In this document: positions 6,504 to 11,870 of the stretch, piece after piece
How the letters are laid out: the number at the start of each line of letters is the position of its first letter
Numbering within the stretch: position 1 is the first letter of the stretch
NCBI GenBank assembly: GCA_021784375.1
Contig: JAJXSV010000050.1
Location: 1 to 11,870 of the forward strand
From: Actinomycetes bacterium
Lineage (GTDB): Bacteria > Actinomycetota > Actinomycetes > S36-B12 > UBA5976
Length of the DNA stretch: 11,870 nucleotides
Reading direction: 5' to 3'
Translations under genes and position numbers: made by a program
The notes under the pieces: model-generated
Told to the model about the DNA's origin: nothing
Databases searched by the model: none
What the model saw: the letters and a program-made list of their open reading frames with translations, nothing else

Positions 6504-7700
6504 TCAGCCGGCGACGGGGATGCGGCGGTAGCCCCGCAGCACGAAGGTCTCGCGTCGCTCCGGCTCATCGGCGAGCTGCAGGCGGGGCAGGCGCTCAAGC
6601 AGTCGGGGCACGGTCACGGACAGTTCGAGGCGCGCGAGCGGCGCACCGAGGCAGAAGTGGATGCCGGCGCCGAAGGCGATGTGGTTGTTGGGGTCACGCG
6701 TGACATCGAAGGCGTCGGCTCGTTCGAAGACCAGCGGATCGCGATTGGCGGATCCCAGCAGTGCCGCGATCCTGCCGCCCTCGCGAACGGTCACGCCACC
6801 GATCTCCACATCACGCGTGGCAGTGCGCTCGAACAACTGCAATGGGGAGTCGAACCGCAGCATCTCCTCGATGGCGCTGTCTGCGAGCCCGTAGGGGTCC
6901 CGCACCAGTTGTGCGAGCTGGTCAGGATGCCGGAACAACTGCACGAAGCCGTTGCCGAAGCCGTTGACGCTCGCCTCGTGGCCGGCGTTGAGCAGGAGCA
7001 CCGCGGTGGCGATGAGCTCACGTTCGTTGAGCCGTTCGCCCGCCGCCTCCACCTGGGCCAGCGCGGTGAGCAGGTCCTCACCGGGATGGGCACGTCGCTC
7101 CTCGACGATCTCGGCCATGAATGCCGCGAACTCATCGGCGGCGGCCTGGGCCAGGGCCTCATCGGCCGCCGTGCGCGTGTAGTCGTACATCTTCACGATG
7201 CGCTGCGACCAGTGCCGCAGGTTGTCGCGTTGGTCCGCGGGCACACCCAGCAGCTCCGCGATGATGGCAACGGGCAACGGCTCCGCGTAGTCCGCGATGA
7301 GATCGAAGCTGCCGGCATCGACCTGCTTGGCCACCGCGGCGTCGATCAGGTCATCGGTGAGCTGCTGCACGATCGGTCGCATGCGCTCGATCTGCCCCCG
7401 CGAGAAGGCCTTCGCCACCAACGCGCGCAGGCGTGTGTGCTTCGGGGGTTCCGACTCGAGGATGGAATCCGAGTGCAGCCAGTTGAAGGTGTTCCACACG
7501 TCGTCGGGATGCCGATCGCGCCAGATGCGGCCCAGCGCCTTCGAGCGCAGTACGGCGTTCGCATCGGCATGGGTGCTCGCGAGGTGCATGCCCAGGCCCT
7601 CGTGCCAGACCGGCGCTCCCGACGCGCGCCACTCGGCGAACAGGGGATACGGATCTGCGACGAACGTCGGGTCTTCGAGATCGATGGTCACGGCTTGCAT
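6504..7700 (-). CDS. Cytochrome P450, soluble bacterial class
   Basis: This is a 398-residue heme monooxygenase without a membrane anchor, the usual size for bacterial P450s. The heme-binding loop FGAGIHFCLGAPLARLE (343-359) places the thiolate ligand at Cys350. The K-helix ExxR pair is Glu279/Arg282 (EEMLRF), and HTRLRALVAKAFS (88-100) is the C-helix heme-contacting region. The I-helix reads LLLNAGHEASVNGFGNGF (235-252): where most P450s have Thr after AGx(D/E), this one has Ala243 followed by Ser244. The substrate is unknown and no ferredoxin or reductase gene is adjacent. The ATG at 7700 is preferred over an in-frame TTG at 7706, because TAGCCT lies exactly 6 nt before the ATG, implying a leaderless mRNA. 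It is divergent from the NuoD-like gene. The family call is certain, the subfamily is not. Confidence 0.96.
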   Translation of the reverse strand: MQAVTIDLEDPTFVADPYPLFAEWRASGAPVWHEGLGMHLASTHADANAVLRSKALGRIWRDRHPDDVWNTFNWLHSDSILESEPPKHTRLRALVAKAFSRGQIERMRPIVQQLTDDLIDAAVAKQVDAGSFDLIADYAEPLPVAIIAELLGVPADQRDNLRHWSQRIVKMYDYTRTAADEALAQAAADEFAAFMAEIVEERRAHPGEDLLTALAQVEAAGERLNERELIATAVLLLNAGHEASVNGFGNGFVQLFRHPDQLAQLVRDPYGLADSAIEEMLRFDSPLQLFERTATRDVEIGGVTVREGGRIAALLGSANRDPLVFERADAFDVTRDPNNHIAFGAGIHFCLGAPLARLELSVTVPRLLERLPRLQLADEPERRETFVLRGYRRIPVAG

Positions 7701-7706
7701 CCGCAA

Positions 7707-7712
7707 AGGCTA
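7707..7712 (-). promoter_or_regulatory. Putative -10 box of a leaderless P450 promoter
   Basis: TAGCCT on the minus strand matches TANNNT and is followed by 6 nt (TTGCGG) and then the ATG at 7700. No Shine-Dalgarno is present. The geometry equals that of lysS and of the divergent NuoD-like gene. A clear -35 was not found. Confidence 0.6.
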
Positions 7713-7748
7713 TTGGTGAGCGCTTCGTGAGGGCGCAGGCAGCCGCCA

Positions 7749-7754
7749 TACAGT
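7749..7754 (+). promoter_or_regulatory. Putative -10 box of a leaderless promoter for the NuoD-like/CPBP operon
   Basis: TACAGT fits TANNNT and is followed by 6 nt (TGCGCC) and the ATG at 7761. There is no Shine-Dalgarno in the 60-bp divergent region. The two opposing -10 boxes lie 36 bp apart, so the upstream elements of both promoters must overlap. An imperfect direct repeat, GTGAGCGC/GTGAGGGC (7716-7723 and 7727-7734), lies between them and could be a regulator site, though this is weak. Confidence 0.6.
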
Positions 7755-7760
7755 TGCGCC

Positions 7761-8615
7761 ATGGCGTTCGTCGAGTGGGCTGCGAGGCCCTTGGCTGACG
7801 GGCCGCACCTGATCGATCGACTCCCCCTCGACCCCCTGCATCCGCTGCTGCACGGCTCCCTCGCCATCGCCCTCGAGGTGCAGGACGGCCACATCGCCCG
7901 GTGCCGATTCGACGTGCACGCGAACCACCGCGGGGACGAGAAACTGCTCGAGGTACGCACCTACCCGCAGGGGCTGGCCCTGGTGAACCGCCACGGGTGG
8001 CTCACCGCCCCCTTCGCCGAGACCTTGTATGCGCGCATCATCGAGTCGGCACTCGGGCTCACCATCAGCGAGCGCGCCGGCGCCCTGCGCGACCTCTCGC
8101 TGGCGCTGAACCGGGCCGCGGTCGAGTGCTACTGGGAGCACCTGGAGGCGTCACTCACGGGTGCTCAGAACGACGCCCTGCCACGACGCGAAGGTTGGCT
8201 CGGCGAGCTCGAGACACTCACCGGGGCCCGCATGCATGTCACCTACGTGCGCGTCGGGGGCGTGGCCGCCGATGTGTCCGACGAGCAACTGCAGCGGCTC
8301 GCCGGTGCCGGTGACCCCGGCGTGGCCGCGGCCGCACTGCATGCGGCCGCCGCGCAGGGCGCCATCTCCGTGCCACTCCCGAAGGTGCTGCGCCTGCCCG
8401 AGGGCGACGCCTACGACGAGATCGGGACCCCGCACGGCGTCCTCGGCATGTGGGTGATCAGCCGTGGCGACAAGGTGCCGCATCGCGTGCACCTGCGCAC
8501 CGCGGGCTTCGCCGCCCTGGCCGAACTCGAACGACGGGCAGTGGGCATGACGCCCGAGGCGCTGCTGCTGGAACTCGCGCGCACCCGTTGCACACTCGGC
8601 GAGGTGTCACGATGA
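7761..8615 (+). CDS. Orphan NuoD-like (complex I 49-kDa / hydrogenase large-subunit family) protein, shortened
   Basis: The 284-residue protein resembles NuoD over three blocks. DPLHPLLHGSLAIALEV (24-40) matches the GPQHPSTHG quinone loop of NuoD. HRGDEKLLEVRTYPQGLALVNRHGW (56-80) matches HRGxEKLxExRTYxQxLxxxxRxxY. PEGDAYDEIGTPHGVLGMWVISRGDKVPHRVHLRTAGFAAL (213-253), followed by the ending TLGEVSR, matches the NuoD C terminus. LTGARMHVTYVRVGGVAADV (153-172) fits the NuoD mid-region. About 120 residues normal in NuoD between roughly 176 and 212 are absent, against a usual length above 400. Only two Cys exist (123 and 277), not the CxxC pairs of NiFe hydrogenases, so no nickel site. No other nuo gene is near. 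Role unknown. The leaderless ATG is supported by TACAGT 6 nt upstream. It overlaps the CPBP gene by 4 nt. Confidence 0.8.
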   Translation: MAFVEWAARPLADGPHLIDRLPLDPLHPLLHGSLAIALEVQDGHIARCRFDVHANHRGDEKLLEVRTYPQGLALVNRHGWLTAPFAETLYARIIESALGLTISERAGALRDLSLALNRAAVECYWEHLEASLTGAQNDALPRREGWLGELETLTGARMHVTYVRVGGVAADVSDEQLQRLAGAGDPGVAAAALHAAAAQGAISVPLPKVLRLPEGDAYDEIGTPHGVLGMWVISRGDKVPHRVHLRTAGFAALAELERRAVGMTPEALLLELARTRCTLGEVSR

Positions 8616-9403
8616 AGGCCATGCCCTGGTGGCGTTGGGTGGCCGCCACCTTCCTCATCGTGGCGCTGTGGATCTACCCCGCAGCGGGGCTCGAGCTGCT
8701 GGCCAAACAGGCCGTGTCCGGTGCCGCCGCGTGGCAGCGACTGCTGCGGGACCTGGTGACGTTCATCCCCTTCCTCCTCGCCACCCCGCTGGTGTGGCGC
8801 TACGCGACCGGCCTGCCGGTCGCTCGACTGGTGAACACACGTGGGCGCATCGCCACCTCCCGCATCGCGACCGGCTTCCTGGCCTGGCTGGTGCTCTCGG
8901 CGCTGAGCACGGGCGTCGACTGGTGGCTGGAACCGACGGCCTACCGTTACACCTTCGTCGCCGCCACCTTCGTCCCCTTCGCCGTCGTGGTGGTGCTGCT
9001 GCTGCCCCTCCAGACGTCGGCGGAGGAGTTGTTCTTCCGGGGCTGGATCCTGCGCTGGGCCGAGGGCCTGCCGGTGGCGGCCCGGGTGGCGATCAGCGGC
9101 GTGGTGTTCGCGCTCCCGCACGCCGGCAATCCGGAGGCCGCCGGACGGGCAGCGGCTGCGCTGGCGGCCTGGTTCCTGCTGGGAGCCGGCTGGGCGTACG
9201 TGTCCGTCCGCGACGGTGGCATCGAACTGGCGCTGGGCGCGCACCTCGCCAACAACGTCTTCTCGCTGCTCATCGTCGGCTACGACGGGGCCGCCCTCCC
9301 GACGTCCGCCATCATGACCACCTCGTCGCTGGACATCTACGCGACGCTGGCCTCGCTGGTCGCCATGGTGCCGCTGTTCGCACTCGTCACGCGGCGGCGC
9401 TGA
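8612..9403 (+). CDS. CPBP-family intramembrane glutamic endopeptidase (CAAX/Abi type)
   Basis: This 263-residue multispanning membrane protein has hydrophobic segments at about 9-30, 47-65, 86-100, 115-133, 157-169, 180-198, 208-223 and 243-260. The three family motifs are intact. EExxxR is AEELFFRGW (Glu138, Glu139, Arg143), FxxxH is FALPH (166-170, His170), and HLANN (211-215) supplies His211 and Asn214 or Asn215. Such proteins cleave within the membrane; in bacteria they process peptides or confer bacteriocin immunity, and substrates are usually unknown. The ATG overlaps the stop of the NuoD-like gene as ATGA and has GAGGTG (8601-8606) 5 nt upstream, so the two are co-translated. The gene ends 2 nt from the convergent end of the next gene with no terminator visible. 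Family certain, substrate unknown. Confidence 0.93.
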   Translation: MKAMPWWRWVAATFLIVALWIYPAAGLELLAKQAVSGAAAWQRLLRDLVTFIPFLLATPLVWRYATGLPVARLVNTRGRIATSRIATGFLAWLVLSALSTGVDWWLEPTAYRYTFVAATFVPFAVVVVLLLPLQTSAEELFFRGWILRWAEGLPVAARVAISGVVFALPHAGNPEAAGRAAAALAAWFLLGAGWAYVSVRDGGIELALGAHLANNVFSLLIVGYDGAALPTSAIMTTSSLDIYATLASLVAMVPLFALVTRRR

Positions 9404-9405
9404 CC

Positions 9406-10005
9406 TCAGTTGTCGAAGTTCATGCCGCCATGGTCATTGGGGCCGCCATGGCCGCGATCCAGCATGCGCGGCAGCGAACTGACGTCGGCCAGCGACTTGA
9501 GGTCCACCCCGATGTACGCGGCCACCGCCCGGATGCTCGCAAGGTCGTTCGCGGGGATGGGCAGTCCCCTCGCAGCGTCGAGGACGTCGCGAGGCGAGAC
9601 GCGTGCCATCGCGGCGATCCGCAGGAGATTGCGCTGATCGGGCGTCAGCCTGGGCATCATGCGCATGCCGTTGCCGGGAAGCGCCCGATCGCGCCAGCGG
9701 TCCATCATGGAGCCCTCGACGCCCGCGGTCGCGGAGTCCCCGGGCGTCGCCGAGGAACTGTCGAGGGCCGACACGGCCGGTCCCGGCACCTGCGCGCCGG
9801 ACGTGGTGTTGGCAGCGGGCGGTGCCTCGGGCGAGGGCAGACCGGTGGTGGCGTTCATCATCGTCAGGCCACCCAAGGTGCTCACGGCGATGCGCCCCGG
9901 ATCGCCGCCTCCCGAGTGCAGGACATGCGCGTTGAGCACGGCAGCGCCGCCGCCGACCGCCAGCAGGCCGACGACCGACAGCACAGTGCCGATCTGACGC
10001 TTCAT
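9406..10005 (-). CDS. Exported or membrane-anchored protein with Met-rich segment and HGG tail
   Basis: I do not recognise the family. The 199-residue protein starts MKRQ followed by a hydrophobic stretch (about 5-26), a signal peptide or N-terminal anchor. A Ser/Thr/Pro/Ala/Gly-rich linker (about 50-98) follows, typical of a disordered extracellular spacer. Next comes a Met-rich patch (MMDRWRD at 100-106, MRMM at 114-117) and a small helical domain (about 119-178; LTPDQRNLLRIAAMARVSPRDVL). The tail GHGGPNDHGGMN (185-196) holds a tandem HGGxN repeat. Met and His clusters in an exported protein hint at metal (perhaps copper) contact, but this is speculative. The ATG at 10005 is preferred over an in-frame extension to 10302, because the signal segment starts there and AAGGG lies about 8 nt upstream. 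It is divergent from a two-component system, a plausible regulator. Confidence 0.75.
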   Translation of the reverse strand: MKRQIGTVLSVVGLLAVGGGAAVLNAHVLHSGGGDPGRIAVSTLGGLTMMNATTGLPSPEAPPAANTTSGAQVPGPAVSALDSSSATPGDSATAGVEGSMMDRWRDRALPGNGMRMMPRLTPDQRNLLRIAAMARVSPRDVLDAARGLPIPANDLASIRAVAAYIGVDLKSLADVSSLPRMLDRGHGGPNDHGGMNFDN

Positions 10006-10186
10006 GGACTGCCCTTCGTTGTGCCCAACGGTACGTCCGGCCCGTGCACGAGCCACCCGCAAGGCGTCCAAGAATCGGTGAAGAAGGGTTCGCGATTCGT
10101 GCGGAGCCGGCATTCCCGGTCGCCTGTGCGCGGAACCCGCCCCGCTGCAGCCTCCTCGCCGGCCCCGGTGCGACAGGATGTACGGC
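10006..10186. other. 181-bp divergent regulatory region between exported-protein gene and two-component system
   Basis: No gene is seen here. It must hold the promoters of both flanking genes. The only structure noticed is an inverted repeat, GAATCG (10072-10077) and CGATTC (10093-10098), with a 15-nt spacer. It is short and may be chance. OmpR-type regulators normally bind direct repeats, and no clear direct repeat was found by eye. Confidence 0.5.
10028..10033 (-). promoter_or_regulatory. Possible -10 box for the exported-protein gene
   Basis: TACCGT on the minus strand fits TANNNT and lies 22 nt before the ATG at 10005, leaving room for a short leader with the AAGGG ribosome-binding site (10013-10017). 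No convincing -35 is present, which would suit a gene needing an activator such as the neighbouring response regulator. This is weak evidence. Confidence 0.3.
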
Positions 10187-10870
10187 ATGAGAGTGCTCCT
10201 CATCGAGGATGACGCGGCCGTTGCTGCCGGCGTCGCGGACGGACTGCGAAATTCCGGGTTCCAGGTGCTGCACGTCTCGACCGGCACCGAGGGCGCGGCC
10301 AAGGCGGTGGAGCCCGACGGGCCCGACCTGGTGCTCCTCGACCTCGGCTTGCCCGACGTGGACGGCTATGACGTGTGCCGCAGCATCCGCGCCACCTCGC
10401 AGGTCCCGATCATCGTCATCTCCGCGCGCGACGACGAGATCGATCGTGTCGTGGGTCTGGAGCTGGGCGCCGACGACTACGTCACCAAGCCCTTCGGCAT
10501 CCGCGAACTGGTGGCGCGCATGCGAGCCGTCACTCGACGCACCGGTGGTGACGCCCCGGCCGGCAGGAGCCCCGACGTCCAGCACCTGGGCCAGCTCACC
10601 CTGGACCGCCGCTCGCAGCGCGTCCACGTCGCCGGCGAGGAGATCGCGTTGACGGCGACGGAGTTCGAGCTGCTGTCCGTGCTCGCCGAGGATCCGGGCG
10701 CGGTCTACCGGCGCACGGAACTGCTCGAGCGTGTCTGGTCGACATCGTTGTACGTGACCCCGAAGACCGTCGACGCGCACATCGCCGCAGTACGTCGCAA
10801 GATCGGCCATCCCGACTGGATCGAGGCCGTCCGCGGCGTGGGCTTCCGACTCGAGATCCCGCGCGCCTGA
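10187..10870 (+). CDS. OmpR/PhoB-family two-component response regulator
   Basis: This is a 227-residue cytoplasmic transcription regulator. The receiver domain (1-118) has the acidic pocket Glu7/Asp8/Asp9 (MRVLLIEDD), phospho-acceptor Asp52 (LVLLDLGLPDVDGYD), the switch Ser79 (IVISARDD), and Lys101 in TKPF. After a short linker the winged-helix DNA-binding domain (about 132-225) shows LTATEFELLSVLAEDPGAVYRRTELLERVW (155-184) and TVDAHIAAVRRKIG (194-207), ending RGVGFRL. The ATG at 10187 is preferred over an in-frame ATG at 10178: it matches the usual MRVLLIEDD start and has AGGA (10175-10178) 8 nt upstream. A CAGGAT box 7 nt upstream also allows a near-leaderless start. The stop shares one base with the histidine kinase start (TGATG). 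It probably controls the divergent exported protein and itself (inference). Confidence 0.95.
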   Translation: MRVLLIEDDAAVAAGVADGLRNSGFQVLHVSTGTEGAAKAVEPDGPDLVLLDLGLPDVDGYDVCRSIRATSQVPIIVISARDDEIDRVVGLELGADDYVTKPFGIRELVARMRAVTRRTGGDAPAGRSPDVQHLGQLTLDRRSQRVHVAGEEIALTATEFELLSVLAEDPGAVYRRTELLERVWSTSLYVTPKTVDAHIAAVRRKIGHPDWIEAVRGVGFRLEIPRA

Positions 10871-11870
10871 TGCGCAATCGACTGCTCGCAGCGTTCCTCT
10901 CGATCGCCTTCGCGATCCTGGTGATCCAGGACCTGCCGCTGGCGTCGTACCTGCAGCGGGTCGAGCGTGACAGTGTCACGATGTCACTGCAGCGGGACGC
11001 CTGGACGCTCGCCAGCGCAGCGGAACCCCTTGTCGCGCATGCGGATTTCGCCGGACTGGCGGCCATCGCCAAGGGCTACGCCGCCAAGACCGCATCCGGC
11101 GTGGACATCGTCGACGGCACCGGCACGGTGCTGGCGAGCACGCGCAGCAGCGAGCTCGGCTACGACTACAGCAACCGCGTCGAGATCTCCACCGCGCTCC
11201 ATGGCACGGCGGTCATCGGCGAGCGGAACTCCGCTTCCCTGGGCGGCCGCATGCTGGTGGTGGCCGTGCCGATCCGCTCCGGAACCACCATGGCGGGCGC
11301 ACTGCGACTCACCTACCCGGTCGCCAGCGTGGACGCCATCGTCGGCGAACGCATCCGCAGCATCTACTTCGCCGGGCTGGTGACCCTGCTCGTCGCGCTC
11401 ACCGGCGCCATCCTCCTCGCGGGCGCGTACACGCGGCGCCTGCGCAGGATCCACGCCGCCACCGAGCAACTGGCGAGCGGCGACCTCACGGCACGCGTCG
11501 AGGCGGTGGAACGCGGGGCCTCCGAACTGCGCGGGTTGGAGGCTGCCTTCAACCTCATGGCCGCCCGCCTGCAGACCCTCGTGGAGTCGCAGCAGTCCTT
11601 CGCGTCCGATGCCTCCCACCAGCTGCGCACCCCACTCACCGCCCTGCGCCTGCGTCTCGAGAATGCCATGGACGCCGTGCAGGACGTCGACGCCACCGGG
11701 CGCTCGCTCGAGCAGGCCATCGAGGAGGTGCAGCGCCTGCAGGCGCTGGTGGACGGCCTGCTCGCCCTGGCCCGTCTGGAGGGACAGGCCATGCACGTCG
11801 ACGTCGTCGAGGTGGACCCGGTGATCGCGGAACGCGTGGAGATGTGGCGGCCGCTCACCGACGAGCGGGG
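10870..11870 (+). CDS. Sensor histidine kinase (3' end outside window)
   Basis: This is the partner of the upstream response regulator; 333 codons are visible. TM1 is at about residues 5-27. An extracellular sensor of about 135 residues follows (30-163) with a PAS/Cache-like GVDIVDGTGTVLASTR (77-92) and GGRMLVVAVPI (125-135). TM2 is at about 165-187. A HAMP domain (about 188-240) carries LRRIHAATEQLASGDLTARV, and then the HisKA domain has SFASDASHQLRTPLTALRLRLENAM (243-267) with phospho-acceptor His250. The window ends about where the ATPase domain should begin, so N, G1 and G2 boxes are not seen. The start overlaps the regulator stop by one base. The ligand is unknown. The sensor has only one acidic cluster and no Cys or His pairs that would indicate a metal sensor. 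Identity is sure. Confidence 0.94.
   Translation, partial: MRNRLLAAFLSIAFAILVIQDLPLASYLQRVERDSVTMSLQRDAWTLASAAEPLVAHADFAGLAAIAKGYAAKTASGVDIVDGTGTVLASTRSSELGYDYSNRVEISTALHGTAVIGERNSASLGGRMLVVAVPIRSGTTMAGALRLTYPVASVDAIVGERIRSIYFAGLVTLLVALTGAILLAGAYTRRLRRIHAATEQLASGDLTARVEAVERGASELRGLEAAFNLMAARLQTLVESQQSFASDASHQLRTPLTALRLRLENAMDAVQDVDATGRSLEQAIEEVQRLQALVDGLLALARLEGQAMHVDVVEVDPVIAERVEMWRPLTDER

Noticed and set aside
7701..7706. TTG start two codons upstream of the P450 ATG
   Set aside because: It falls in the 6-nt spacer between the TAGCCT box and the ATG, so it would not be in a leaderless transcript starting at the ATG.
6456..7730. A 424-codon open frame opposite the P450
   Set aside because: The P450 has all its signature motifs on the other strand; this frame is its shadow.
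10072..10098. Inverted repeat GAATCG-N15-CGATTC as a regulator operator
   Set aside because: Six-base arms in a GC-rich 181-bp region can arise by chance, and OmpR-type regulators usually bind direct repeats.
8629..10212. A 527-codon plus-strand frame running through the CPBP gene and the exported-protein gene
   Set aside because: It is out of frame with CPBP and antisense to the next gene; its translation is Arg/Ala/Gly-rich with no domain.
10006..10302. N-terminal extension of the exported protein by 99 codons
   Set aside because: It would place the signal segment in the middle of the protein and run into the response regulator gene; the ATG at 10005 has a ribosome-binding site.

Overview
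The window is GC-rich, compactly coded DNA from a high-GC Gram-positive bacterium, almost certainly an actinomycete (Actinomycetota). Three things suggest this: third codon positions are overwhelmingly G/C, the gene order resembles an actinobacterial pantothenate/lysS cluster, and several genes have a TANNNT -10 box exactly 6 nt before the ATG, the hallmark of actinobacterial leaderless transcripts. The genus cannot be fixed from the sequence alone.

Region 1 (1-7700, minus strand) is housekeeping cofactor metabolism. Read in transcription order it holds a cytochrome P450 (7700-6504), a Rossmann/DUF2520 protein (6408-5563), panC (5559-4678), nadB (4681-3053), nadC (3056-2166), coaX (2166-1402) and the start of lysS (1272 to beyond base 1). 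From DUF2520 to coaX the junctions are 3-nt gaps or 1-4 nt stop/start overlaps, so these five genes look like one translationally coupled operon. It combines late pantothenate synthesis (panC), CoA commitment (coaX) and de novo NAD synthesis (nadB, nadC). From memory, Mycobacterium tuberculosis has DUF2520-panC-panD-coaX-lysS in this order, so here nadB-nadC occupies the place of panD. Neither panD nor nadA is present. A large imperfect palindrome (about 1301-1406) separates coaX from lysS, which has its own leaderless promoter.

Region 2 (7701-9403) begins with a 60-bp divergent promoter that serves the P450 on one side. On the other side is a two-gene operon: a shortened, orphan relative of the complex I subunit NuoD, and a CPBP-family membrane protease that overlaps it by 4 nt. 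Both divergent genes appear leaderless. The NuoD-like protein keeps the HPxxHG loop and the HRGxEKL...RTYxQ block of NuoD but lacks a central stretch, and no other complex I gene is nearby. Its function is unknown.

Region 3 (9406-11870) holds a membrane-anchored or secreted protein with Met-rich and His/Gly-rich parts (minus strand). Divergent from it are an OmpR-family response regulator and a sensor histidine kinase, the latter running off the right edge. The arrangement suggests an envelope-sensing two-component system that may control the divergent exported protein.

I saw no tRNA, rRNA, CRISPR array, insertion sequence or prophage gene. No gene-free stretch exceeds about 180 bases. The least ordinary items are the palindrome before lysS, the orphan NuoD-like/CPBP pair, the P450 lacking the usual I-helix threonine, and the exported protein next to the two-component system.
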